NCBI GenBank assembly: GCA_900696485.1
Contig: CAADGG010000095.1
Span: 1 to 55,639 of the forward strand
Length of the DNA: 55,639 nucleotides
Direction of reading: 5' to 3'
Source: an uncultured Pseudomonadota bacterium
GTDB taxonomy: Bacteria > Myxococcota_A > UBA9160 > PR03
Part shown: piece after piece, positions 24,237 through 36,156 of the stretch
How positions within the stretch are numbered: the stretch's first letter is position 1
How the letters are laid out: every line of letters begins with the position of its first letter
Translations under genes and position numbers: made by a program
The notes under the pieces: generated by a model
Databases searched by the model: none
Seen by the model: the letters and a program-made list of their open reading frames with translations, nothing else
Told to the model about the DNA's origin: nothing

Positions 24237-25678
24237 CGCTTCCCTCCGAGCCAGCGAAGCGGCGACGATCCGCCGGACAATTCGCGTAGCTCTGCGCGGA
24301 CTTCGACATTTCCGGGATCGAGCTGTAGCGCCAACTCGAGTTCACGCCGGGCGTTGGCCGTGAGACCGGCCGCCTGGTAGACCTGACCGAGCAGTCGATG
24401 TCCCTCGGCGTCGTTCGGTTCGAGCTCGACGGCCTCGAGCGCCCACTCCTTGGCCTGGTGCAGGTCGCCGCCGGTCTGGACGGCCAGTTGCGCCGCCCGA
24501 CGCAGCAACGCGACGTCGCCGGGCCGGTATGGCAGGGCTTCCTCGAAGGCCCGCAGCGCGGCCGGGTAATCGCGCAGATCGAGGGCGTTCTCAGCCTCCC
24601 GCATCAGCTTGCGTGCGCTCTCTTCGTGGGCTTTTCGCTGCACGTCGGCAAACTGTTCCTTGTAGACGGCGTTCCACGGATCGAACGCGATCGCGAGCCG
24701 CACCCCGCCGGCCGCCTCGAGCCAGCGCTCGGCGGCGAAGGCGGCCATGCCGGCTTCGAACAGGCGCTTGGCCCGCTGTTTGCGCTCCTTGCGCATGCGC
24801 TCGGCGAGGGTGAAGACGTGCGGGCGACGAGGCGCCCGCGGGCGCGCCGGAGCGGCCTCCGGGCCCGCGGCAGCCGAATCCGGGACGGCGGCCACCGGCT
24901 CCCCTTGCGGGCTGGCAGCGGCGAGCGAGCGTTCGATCTCCGCGCGCGCCGTCGGATCGGAGAGCAGTTCGTAGGCCTCGACGATCTTCCGGAACACGCG
25001 CTCGAGGGGCGTCTGGAAGGGGCCGAGCTGCTTGCGGAAGTAGCGATCTGGATGGAACTCCCGCGAGAGCCCGAAGTAGGCGCGCTTGAGCGCCTTGCGA
25101 TCGGCGTCGGCCGGCACCCCGAGGATCTCGTGGTACGGCGCCTCGAGCCGTGCCGACAGGTCGATCAGCTTCTCCTGCAGCGGGAGCGGGAGGTCGAGAC
25201 CCGGATCGAGCGCCGGCGACGCGGGCTGGGCGGCGGCCGGCGCGGGGGCGAGAGGGGCGGTCGGCGGCGCGGCCGGCGGCCGGTTCTCGATCCGCTCGCT
25301 CTCGGCCCGCTCGGTCCCGGCGGCCGGCGAACGCGGCGGCTCCGCGCCCGCTGTCGGTCGTGGCGCGGCCTGCCCCGAGTCGGTGCCAGCGGCGAGTTCG
25401 ACGACGCCTTCGGCGAGCCAGCGCTCGAGACAGCGATCGACGTCTTCCGGACGGACGCCGCCGATCTGACGCAGATCGCGCCACGACGTCCGGCCGTCGA
25501 TCCGCGAGAGCAGATAGCCCTCGGCCGGCGTCAACGACAACGTCGTCGGATCGGCCCCTTCCGGGATTCGCGGAACCCGTGCGGCCGCTGCATCGCGCTG
25601 TCGTGCGAGAACCATCGCCTCCGTCCTGCGTGCCGCACCCCGGGATGGCATCGGGAGACAGCTCGCGTCGTTGCTCAT
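24233..25678 (-). CDS. J-domain co-chaperone with TPR C-terminus
   Basis: 481 residues from 25678. An ATG at 25615 (460 residues) has AGGA 8 nt upstream and may be the true start. Residues ~40-95 resemble the N-terminal winged-helix-like segment (LSLTPAEGYLLSRIDGRTSW) seen in deltaproteobacterial proteins of this kind. After a Pro/Ala linker comes a J domain near residues 180-245 (PYHEILGVPADADRKALKRA) with the essential HPD in REFHPDRYF. The C-terminal ~150 residues are TPR units (DYPAALRAFEEALPYRPGD, LLGQVYQAAGLTANARREL). It overlaps the lid-less Hsp70 gene and should be its partner. The TPRs may select clients. No membrane segment is visible. Confidence 0.88.
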
Positions 25679-25790
25679 CGGCCCGCGAGCGGGAGAAGCT
25701 GAGCGGACGGCCTGCGACGGCTGGACGGTGGAAACCGCCCCGCGAGCCGCCGGCGCCCCGCAGGGGGAAGACGCAGCGGCGCCACCGCCT

Positions 25791-29079
<3,289 letters not shown>

Positions 29080-29156
29080 CGTCGGATCTCCGTTGTCACG
29101 CGAGTTTGGCAGGCATCGGCTCTCGGGGACGTGGGCTGGAGGCCGCCGGACGTCGC

Positions 29157-30539
29157 TCACAGGATGTAGCGCGACAGATCCTCGTCGCCGGCCAGCGTCC
29201 CGAGGCGTTCGCGGACGAAGTGTTCATCGATGACGATCCGTTTGCCACCCAGGTCCGGCGCGTCGAAGGAGACCTCGTCGAGCAGTCGCTCGAGCACGGT
29301 GTGGAGCCGGCGAGCGCCGATGTCCTCGGTGCGGGCGTTCACCGTCGCGGCGATCTCGGCGATCGCGCGCACCCCCTCGTCCCGGAACTCGAGCACCACC
29401 GCTTCGGTGGCGAGCAGGGCGACGTACTGCCGGACCAGCGCGTTGTCCGGTTCGGTGAGAATCCGGACGAAGTCCGCCTCGGACAGGCTCGCCAGCTCCA
29501 CGCGGATCGGGAAGCGCCCCTGCAGCTCCGGGATCAGGTCCGACGGCTTGGCGACATGGAACGCGCCGGCCGCGACGAACAGGATGTGATCCGTCCGCAC
29601 TGCCCCGTGCTTGGTCTGCACCGTCGAGCCTTCGACGATCGGCAACAGGTCCCGCTGCACGCCCTCGCGCGACACGTCGGGACCCTGCTTGCCGCCGCCG
29701 GAGACGGCGATCTTGTCGATCTCGTCGAGGAACACGATGCCGTTCTGCTCGACGCGCTCGATCGCGCTCTCGCGCACCTTGTCCATGTCGACGAGCCGGG
29801 CCGCCTCTTCCGCGATGAACGCCTCGCGGGCCGCGGGGATCTTCATGCGGCGACGCCGCGTGCGATTCGGGAACAGGTTGCCGAGCAGGTCCTTGAACTG
29901 CACGCCCATCTCTTCGACGCCCTGCGGCGTGAAGATCGACATCGACGGCGCGGCGCCGGAGTCCGCGACCTCGATCTCGATCTCGCGCTCGTCGAGCAGC
30001 CCGTCGCGCAGCATGCGCCGCAGCTTCTCGCGCGTCTCGGCGCCCGAGGGCGGCGGGAGCTCGACGAGGCCCGCCGATCCCCCGAAACCCGCACCGGCCG
30101 GCGGCGCCGCGGCCGGCGGCGGCAGCAGCGCGTCGAGCACGCGCTCCTCGGCGCGGGTTTCGGCCTTGGCCTGCACGCCGCGCTTCTCCTCCTCGGTCAC
30201 CATCTTGATCGCGAGCTCGGTGAGATCGCGCACGATCGACTCGACGTCGCGCCCCACGTAGCCGACTTCGGTGAACTTCGACGCCTCGATCTTGAGGAAC
30301 GGCGCCTGCGCGAGCCGGGCCAGACGCCGGGCGATCTCCGTCTTGCCGACCCCCGTCGGACCGATCATGATGATGTTCTTCGGCGCGATCTCGTCGCGCA
30401 GCTCGGGATCCACCTGCTGGCGGCGCCAGCGATTGCGCAGCGCGATCGCCACGGCCCGCTTCGCCTCGCGCTGGCCGACCACGTAGCGGTCCAGCTCGGA
30501 AACGATCTCGCGGGGCGTGAAGGATTGCGAATTCGTCAC
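29157..30539 (-). CDS. hslU: HslU, ATPase and unfoldase subunit of the HslUV protease
   Basis: 460 residues from a GTG at 30539 ([11 protein letters not shown]), chosen because the family starts just before [17 protein letters not shown]; a GTG at 30590 would add 17 residues. Walker A is [15 protein letters not shown] near residue 60 and Walker B is [13 protein letters not shown] near 265. The pore-region motif reads [11 protein letters not shown]. The I domain (~110-240) carries a Pro/Ala/Gly-rich insertion ([14 protein letters not shown]). The C-terminus EDLSRYIL is the canonical tail that docks into HslV. It follows hslV by 67 nt. Confidence 0.94.
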   Translation of the reverse strand: MTNSQSFTPREIVSELDRYVVGQREAKRAVAIALRNRWRRQQVDPELRDEIAPKNIIMIGPTGVGKTEIARRLARLAQAPFLKIEASKFTEVGYVGRDVESIVRDLTELAIKMVTEEEKRGVQAKAETRAEERVLDALLPPPAAAPPAGAGFGGSAGLVELPPPSGAETREKLRRMLRDGLLDEREIEIEVADSGAAPSMSIFTPQGVEEMGVQFKDLLGNLFPNRTRRRRMKIPAAREAFIAEEAARLVDMDKVRESAIERVEQNGIVFLDEIDKIAVSGGGKQGPDVSREGVQRDLLPIVEGSTVQTKHGAVRTDHILFVAAGAFHVAKPSDLIPELQGRFPIRVELASLSEADFVRILTEPDNALVRQYVALLATEAVVLEFRDEGVRAIAEIAATVNARTEDIGARRLHTVLERLLDEVSFDAPDLGGKRIVIDEHFVRERLGTLAGDEDLSRYIL

Positions 30540-30606
30540 GTCCGGGCCCCCGGTCCGAGGGGAACGGCGAGCGGGGACGTCCTGCCGCACGCTTCTCGAT
30601 CGACGC

Positions 30607-31167
30607 TCATCGCATGACCTCCGCCGGATCGGGCAGTGTCATCACCTCGATGCGGTCGTTCGTGTAGATACAGATCTCCGACGCGATGTGCAGCGCCTCG
30701 CGCGCCAGATCCGGGGCCGGCAGCGGCGTGTGGCGCAGCAGCGCGCGGGCCGCCGCCAGCGCGAAGGAGCCGCCCGAGCCGATCGCCAGCAAGCCGTCGT
30801 CGGACTCGAGCACGTCGCCGTTGCCGGAGAGGACCAGCAGCGCTTCGGGATCCCCGATCAGCAGCATCGCCTCGAGCCGGCGCAGCACGCGGTCGGACCG
30901 CCACTCGCGCGCCAGCTCGACGGCGGCGCGCCGGACGTTGCCCGGATGCGCCTCGAGCTTGGCCTCGAGCCGCTCGAGCAGCGCCAGCGCGTCGGCGGCG
31001 CCGCCGGCGAAGCCGACCAGCGCGCGCCCCTTGGCGACGCTGCGGACCTTCAGCGCCCCGTGCTTGACGGCGGCCTGGCCGATCGTCACCTGACCGTCGG
31101 CCGCGAGCGACAGCCTGCCGTCGCGCAGCACGCCGAGCACGGTGGTGGAACGCACTCTCTCAGCCAC
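30607..31167 (-). CDS. hslV: HslV, proteolytic subunit of HslUV
   Basis: 186 residues from a GTG at 31167 that overlaps the xerC stop (GTGGCTGA), with GGAGA 8 nt upstream. After removal of a short propeptide (VAERVRS) the catalytic Thr1 lies in [13 protein letters not shown]. Other family text is [38 protein letters not shown] and [16 protein letters not shown]. Subunits assemble into a dodecamer capped by HslU. Confidence 0.93.
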   Translation of the reverse strand: MAERVRSTTVLGVLRDGRLSLAADGQVTIGQAAVKHGALKVRSVAKGRALVGFAGGAADALALLERLEAKLEAHPGNVRRAAVELAREWRSDRVLRRLEAMLLIGDPEALLVLSGNGDVLESDDGLLAIGSGGSFALAAARALLRHTPLPAPDLAREALHIASEICIYTNDRIEVMTLPDPAEVMR

Positions 31168-32152
31168 TGTCGATGTCTCCTCGACCCGGACCGCGGCGGG
31201 TCCGGGCGCCGGCTCGCGGCCCGGGAGCGCGCCGCGCCCGGGGATGGGCCTGGTCGTAGACCTCGAAGAGCCGCGCGGCCGACACCGCAAGGTAGCGCTG
31301 CGTCGTCGCGAGGCTCGCGTGGCCGAGCAGCTCCTGGATCGAGCGCAGATCCGCTCCCATGTCGAGCAGATGCGTCGCATAGCTGTGTCGAAGCCGATGC
31401 GGGTGGACGTGGTCGACGACGCCGGCGCCGCGTGCGCGCCGGGCGAGCAGCCGGCGCACCGAGCGGCCGCCGAGGCGTCGCCCTCGCGTCCGCCGTCCGA
31501 ACGACACGAACAGCGGTTCCGCCTGATAGCCCGGGGCGCGCCGCGCGGTGAGCCAGGCGCCGAGCGCCTGTCGCGCCGCCTCCGGCAGCGGGACGCAGCG
31601 CTCCTTGTTGCCCTTGCCGAGCACACGGACTTCGCGCGCCAGCAGATCGACGTCGCGTACGTCGAGCTGCACGGCCTCGCCAACGCGCAGGCCCGCGCCG
31701 TAGAGCAACTCGACGAGCGCGCGATCCCGCAACTGTTCGAGCTCGTTCGCGGCCGGATCCGCCACGGCCTCGGAGGTCGGACCCGACGCGGCCTCGGCGA
31801 GCGCCTCGCAATCGTCCACCGACAGCGGACGCGGCAGCCGCAGCGGCAATTTCGGGGCCGACAGCCCCGCGCTCGGATCCCGCCCGACGCGCTGCTCGCG
31901 GGCGAGCCAGCGGTAGAAGGCACGGATCGCCGCGAGCCGGCGCGCCGTCGAAGCCGGCCGCAACCGGAGGTACCCGGCGGCCAGGAACGCCCGCAGATCC
32001 TCGCGTTGCACGGATTCCGGCCGCGCCTCGGGTCCGAGGTGCTGCGCGAGCTGCGACAAGTCCGACGCATACGCGCGGCGCGTGTGCGGGGAGCAGTTGC
32101 GCTCGCTCGCCAGATGCCGATCGAAGGCCGCGAGGGCTTCCGCGAAGCTCAT
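31160..32152 (-). CDS. xerC: Tyrosine recombinase XerC
   Basis: 330 residues from an ATG at 32152 overlapping the trmFO stop (ATGA). It resolves chromosome dimers at dif with XerD. The N-terminal SAM-like domain (FDRHLASERNCSPHTRRAYA) is followed by the catalytic domain. Catalytic residues are visible: Arg in LYGAGLRVGEAVQL, Lys in LGKGNKERCVPL, H-x-x-R in HPHRLRHSYATHLL, His in LGHASLATTQRYL, and the downstream nucleophilic Tyr. A basic tail of ~25 residues follows the catalytic domain. The position between trmFO and hslV is the conserved one, which supports XerC over a phage integrase. Confidence 0.93.
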   Translation of the reverse strand: MSFAEALAAFDRHLASERNCSPHTRRAYASDLSQLAQHLGPEARPESVQREDLRAFLAAGYLRLRPASTARRLAAIRAFYRWLAREQRVGRDPSAGLSAPKLPLRLPRPLSVDDCEALAEAASGPTSEAVADPAANELEQLRDRALVELLYGAGLRVGEAVQLDVRDVDLLAREVRVLGKGNKERCVPLPEAARQALGAWLTARRAPGYQAEPLFVSFGRRTRGRRLGGRSVRRLLARRARGAGVVDHVHPHRLRHSYATHLLDMGADLRSIQELLGHASLATTQRYLAVSAARLFEVYDQAHPRARRAPGPRAGARTRRGPGRGDIDSG

Positions 32153-33525
32153 GCCGGCCGCGCCCGCGCCGCCGCGAGCCACGGCTCCAGATCCGCGAGC
32201 GCCCGGGCCGCCAGCCGCGCGTTGCGCTCGGGCCGCTTCTCGCGGCGCGGCCGCGCGTCCGGCTCGGGGGCCACGCGCACCGGCTCGAGCGCCGGGAACA
32301 GACCCCAGTTGACGTTCATCGGCTGGAAGCGCCGCGGATCCGCATCGCGCAGATGCCGCAGCAGCGCCGCGTGCGCCGACGTCTCCGGCGGGAGCGGCGG
32401 CGCCTCGCCGCGCGCGTCCGCCACCGCGAACAGTCCGGCCAGTCCACCGAGCGCCGCGGACTCGACGTAGCCCTCGACCCCGGCCATCTGCCCGGCGATC
32501 CGCACGGCCGGACGCGCGCGCAGCTCGAGCGTCGGACCGAGCTGGCGGGGCGCGTTCAGGTACGTATTGCGGTGCACCGAGCCGTAGCGCGCGAAGACGG
32601 CCGCGCCGAGTCCCGGCAGCATCCGGAACACCCGCTGCTGCTCGCGCACGCGCATCTTCGTCTGCAAGCCCACCAGGTTGTACAGCGCGCCCGCAGCGTC
32701 CTCGTGGCGAAGCTGCACGACGGCCCACGGGCGCCGGCCGGTGTGCGGATCGGTCAGCCCCACCGGCTTCATCGGTCCGTGCGCCAGCGTCTCGCGTCCA
32801 CGCCGCGCCATCTCCTCGATCGGCAGGCAGCCCTCGAAGTACAGCGCCTGCTCGAAGTCGTGGAGCGGCACGGTGTCGGCGCTGCACAGCGCGTCGACGA
32901 AGGCCTCGTAGCCGGCGCGGTCGAGCGGCAGGTTCAGGTAGTCCCCCTCGTCGTCCTGCCAACGCGAAGCCCGGAACGTCGGCGCCAGATCGATCGAATC
33001 CGCGTAGACGATCGGCGCGACGGCGTCGTAGAAATACAGCGACTGCTCGCCGCACAGGGCCTGCAGATCGGCCGCCAGCTCGGGGTCCGTGAGCGGCCCG
33101 GTCGCGAGGATCACCCGCTCGTCATCGGGCAGCTTCGCAACGCGCTCGCGGCGCACCTCGATCCGCGGGTGCGACTCGATCGCGTCGCTCACGTGCCGTG
33201 CGAATCGCGCGCGATCGACGGCCAGCGCGCTGCCGGCCGGCACCGCCGCCGCATCGGCCGCGCGCAGGATCAGCGAGCCGAGCCGGCGCATCTCCTCCTT
33301 CAGCAACCCGACCGCGTTGCCGAGCTGCGCCGAGCGCAGCGAGTTGCTGCACACCAGCTCGGCGAGGTCCGCCGTCGTGTGCGCCGGCGAGGCGTGCGCC
33401 GGGCGCATCTCGTACAGGCGCACGGACAAGCCGCGCTGCGCGGCGTGCCAGGCGGCCTCGCAGCCGGCGAGGCCCGCGCCGACGATCACGAGCCGCGCGG
33501 CCTGCTCTCGAGAGGAAATGGCCAT
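32149..33525 (-). CDS. trmFO: Methylenetetrahydrofolate-tRNA (uracil-5-)-methyltransferase TrmFO
   Basis: 458 residues. It methylates U54 of tRNA using methylene-THF and FADH2, unlike the SAM-dependent TrmA of Gammaproteobacteria. The FAD motif is LVIVGAGLAGCEAAWHAAQ at the N-terminus and the conserved catalytic-cysteine segment is ELVCSNSLRS near residue 58. The C-terminus has YLNAPRQLGPTLELR and AGQMAGVEGYVESAALGG, both diagnostic. It lies in the conserved trmFO-xerC-hslV order. Confidence 0.95.
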   Translation of the reverse strand: MAISSREQAARLVIVGAGLAGCEAAWHAAQRGLSVRLYEMRPAHASPAHTTADLAELVCSNSLRSAQLGNAVGLLKEEMRRLGSLILRAADAAAVPAGSALAVDRARFARHVSDAIESHPRIEVRRERVAKLPDDERVILATGPLTDPELAADLQALCGEQSLYFYDAVAPIVYADSIDLAPTFRASRWQDDEGDYLNLPLDRAGYEAFVDALCSADTVPLHDFEQALYFEGCLPIEEMARRGRETLAHGPMKPVGLTDPHTGRRPWAVVQLRHEDAAGALYNLVGLQTKMRVREQQRVFRMLPGLGAAVFARYGSVHRNTYLNAPRQLGPTLELRARPAVRIAGQMAGVEGYVESAALGGLAGLFAVADARGEAPPLPPETSAHAALLRHLRDADPRRFQPMNVNWGLFPALEPVRVAPEPDARPRREKRPERNARLAARALADLEPWLAAARARPA

Positions 33526-33618
33526 GAGGCGCGCAGAATAGCGCTCGAGGGTCGAGAAGGAATCGACGGCCCGGGAGGATCCCCCGTGTCCGCACGCGCA
33601 GCGCGGCCGGCCACCGGC

Positions 33619-34824
33619 TCAGCGCGCGACGATCCGCAGCCGCCCCGCGCGATCCTCCGCGATCAGACCCTCGAGTTCGAGCGCCAACAGCGGCGCCGTC
33701 AACTGCGACGCCGTGAGGCCGAGCTGCGCGGCCAGCTCGTCACGCGTCACCGGAGCGCGACGCAACGCCGTCACGACGGCTCGCGCATCGGGCGGCAACG
33801 CGACGAGGGTCTCAGCTCCGCGGCTTCGGCGCCGCAGCCAGGCTTCCGCCTCGTCGGTCCGGCCGAGCGCGCGCAGCACGTCGCTGGCATCGAGGACCGG
33901 CGTGGCGCCGTGGCGCAACAACAGATTCGGCCCCTCGCTGGTGGACGCATCGATCGGCCCCGGAACCGCCAACACCTCGCGGCCCTGCTCGGCGGCGTGC
34001 TCCGCGGTGATCAGCGAACCGCTGCGCGCCTTGGCCTCGACGACGAGGACGGCCTGCGAGAGCCCGCTGATCAAGCGGTTGCGCAGCGGGAAGTGGTACT
34101 TGAGCGGGGCGGCGCCGGGCGGCAACTCGCTCAGGACCACGCCGGACGCCGCGATCTCCGCCGCGAGCGCCTGATGCTCGCGCGGGTAGACGAGATCCGG
34201 ACCGCAGCCGAGGACGCCGATCGTGACCCCGCCGGCCTCGAGCGCGCCATGGTGCGCGGCCGCATCGATCCCGAGCGCCAGACCGGACACGATGCCGAAG
34301 CCGAGGCCCGCGAGCTCGCGCGCGAGCCGGCGCGCAACGCTCACACCGTAAGGCGTCGGACGCCGTGACCCGACGATCGCGACGTGGGCGCCGGCGAGCC
34401 GCGCCGGCTCGCCGCGCACCGCAAGCAGCAGCGGCGCATCCGCGAGCGTCGCGACCGACGCCGGATAGGCGCGAGCCCCGAACGGCACCAGCCGCGCCCC
34501 GATCGCGACGAGCCGCCGGAGCGAAACCGCGAAACGCGCGGCATCGAGCTGCGCCTCCGGCGCTTTCCGAGCAAGCTCGCGCAGGGCGGCGACGGGATCT
34601 CCCCCCCGCGTCGCCGCGAGCGCGGCACGTGCCGTGACCGGGCGCAGCGCGCCCCAGGCTTGCAGCGCCAGCCACGCGTGCACGAGCGCCCGGCGCTCGG
34701 CGCCCGCCGAGCCCTCGGCACGGAGCTCGGCACGCAGCTCGGCGCCCGGCTCGGCACGCAGCAAGTCCGGCGCCGCGAGCTCCCGCGGATCGAGAACGCC
34801 GTCGCACGCCTCCGCCTCCGGCAC
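33619..34824 (-). CDS. dprA: DNA processing protein DprA
   Basis: 401 residues. It loads RecA on incoming single-stranded DNA during transformation. The N-terminal region (~1-110) includes an acidic repetitive stretch (AELRAELRAEG) encoded by a 12-nt tandem repeat. The Rossmann-like core carries VAIVGSRRPTPYG near 145, GFGIVSGLALGIDAAAH near 170, VLGCGPDLVYPREH and the Lys/Arg-containing FPLRNRLISGLS. A C-terminal winged helix (VVTALRRAPVTRDELAAQLG) completes the family layout. In many Deltaproteobacteria topA follows dprA, but here trmFO follows after 93 nt. Confidence 0.92.
   Translation of the reverse strand: MPEAEACDGVLDPRELAAPDLLRAEPGAELRAELRAEGSAGAERRALVHAWLALQAWGALRPVTARAALAATRGGDPVAALRELARKAPEAQLDAARFAVSLRRLVAIGARLVPFGARAYPASVATLADAPLLLAVRGEPARLAGAHVAIVGSRRPTPYGVSVARRLARELAGLGFGIVSGLALGIDAAAHHGALEAGGVTIGVLGCGPDLVYPREHQALAAEIAASGVVLSELPPGAAPLKYHFPLRNRLISGLSQAVLVVEAKARSGSLITAEHAAEQGREVLAVPGPIDASTSEGPNLLLRHGATPVLDASDVLRALGRTDEAEAWLRRRSRGAETLVALPPDARAVVTALRRAPVTRDELAAQLGLTASQLTAPLLALELEGLIAEDRAGRLRIVAR
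34710..34757 (-). repeat. 12-nt tandem repeat in the dprA 5' end
   Basis: Four degenerate 12-nt units at 34710, 34722, 34734 and 34746 share the core CTCGGCRC. In the dprA frame they encode A-E-L-R-like blocks in the N-terminal region, where the family tolerates variation. Confidence 0.7.
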
Positions 34825-34901
34825 GCGGCTCTCCCGGGACCGGGAGTGCGGTCAGGATGCCAGAGGCCGAGAGCGCGGCAACGGTGGCCGCCGGTTGGCG
34901 A

Positions 34902-35993
34902 TCAGCGCCGCGCGGCGGCCCGGAACGGTTGTCCGCGCGAGATCTCTTCGCTCGCGTGCATCACCACCGCGACGGCGGTGTCGGGCTCCGCCGAGACCAC
35001 GACCAGCTCCGCCAGCACCTCGTCCGGCAGCAGGCGCCGCAGGCCGGTCTCGACATCCCGGGCTTCACCGCCGGGACGGAACACCTCGAGCGGACTGCCG
35101 ATCGAGAGCCCGTCCTCGCTGCCCCGGTTCAGGAACACCAGATCCTGTCCGGCGTTGATGGTCCGGGAGTTGCCGAGGAACGCGACCTGCCCCTCGACCG
35201 GGACGGAGGTCGGCTGCACGGCCACTTCCTGGGCCGGCTCCGTCCGCGGCAGGATGCGATCCCCCTCGCGCATCTCCCGGACGGACGAGCGGATCACGGC
35301 CTCGGCGCTCTCGGAGTGGACCTTCGTCACCTCCACCCAGCCGAGCCGCTCGACGTGCATGCCGAGCATGCGCCGCGTGGTCGGATCGCGGACCGGTTCC
35401 GAGGTCCGCACGACGGTGAAGCGATCGCCCTTCTCCACCTGGCCCTCGCCGAGGCTCAGATACACCGGCATTTCGGCGCCATACCAGGTCTCGGCGCGCG
35501 GGCTGCCGAGGATCGAGCCGGACGCGGCAAGCTGATGGGAGCTGATGAAGCCGACCGCGTCGATCGTCGGGACGACGAAAGTTTCGAGCGGCGTCATGCC
35601 GGCATCTTCGACCGATGCCGGCATCTCACCCTGGCCCGCGAGTAGCTGCGCGGCCTCCGCGTCGGTCACGCGGCGCATCGACGTCGCGCTGATCCAGATC
35701 TTGTTGCCCGGAAAGATCTGGTGCGGGTTCGGCACGTCGGGATTGTCCTGCCAGAGCGACGGCCAGACCCACGGCGTGCCGAGATAGGCGTCCGAGAGAT
35801 CCCACAGCGTGTCGCCGGGGACCACGGTGTGAACGCGGCCGCGCTCGCCAGCCGCGTCGTAGCCCACCGGCCCGAGCGACGGCGCTTCGGCCGCGCGCGG
35901 GTTCGCGCCGGCCGAGGCCATCTCCTCAGCCGCAACGGTTCCCGCCATCGCCAGCGAGACGGCGCCCCAAACGAGCAGACTCACGATCCGCAT
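34902..35993 (-). CDS. Exported LysM-domain protein
   Basis: 363 residues from an ATG at 35993 with GGAGG at 7-nt spacing; the ATG two codons upstream at 35999 is too close to that site. A signal peptide (MRIVSLLVWGAVSLAMAGTVAA) is followed by one LysM domain near residues 55-102 (HTVVPGDTLWDLSDAYLGTP, IFPGNKIWI) that should bind peptidoglycan. The remaining ~260 residues are beta-rich and unassigned. Similar LysM proteins precede dprA in other Deltaproteobacteria. It follows the PrsT-like gene with a strong hairpin between. Confidence 0.85.
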   Translation of the reverse strand: MRIVSLLVWGAVSLAMAGTVAAEEMASAGANPRAAEAPSLGPVGYDAAGERGRVHTVVPGDTLWDLSDAYLGTPWVWPSLWQDNPDVPNPHQIFPGNKIWISATSMRRVTDAEAAQLLAGQGEMPASVEDAGMTPLETFVVPTIDAVGFISSHQLAASGSILGSPRAETWYGAEMPVYLSLGEGQVEKGDRFTVVRTSEPVRDPTTRRMLGMHVERLGWVEVTKVHSESAEAVIRSSVREMREGDRILPRTEPAQEVAVQPTSVPVEGQVAFLGNSRTINAGQDLVFLNRGSEDGLSIGSPLEVFRPGGEARDVETGLRRLLPDEVLAELVVVSAEPDTAVAVVMHASEEISRGQPFRAAARR

Positions 35994-36113
35994 CGACATC
36001 CCTCCCGAGGCTCGCCGGAGATCGGCAAGCCGGGGCCCACCGATGAGAAGGTCGGCCCACAAGGCGTATCGGCGGCAGAACCGGGCGGCTGAAGCCCCGG
36101 ATCGCTCGCCGGC

Positions 36114-36147
36114 CCGGCGGCTCCGCGGCCAGCCGCGGAGCCGCCGG
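36114..36147 (-). terminator. Perfect 15-bp hairpin after the TPR lipoprotein gene
   Basis: The arms 36114-36128 and 36133-36147 are exact reverse complements around a 4-nt loop, beginning 10 nt beyond the stop at 36157. There is no U tract on either side, so it is either a GC-type terminator or an RNA-stabilising hairpin before the LysM gene. Confidence 0.55.
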
Positions 36148-36156
36148 ACCTGCGGG

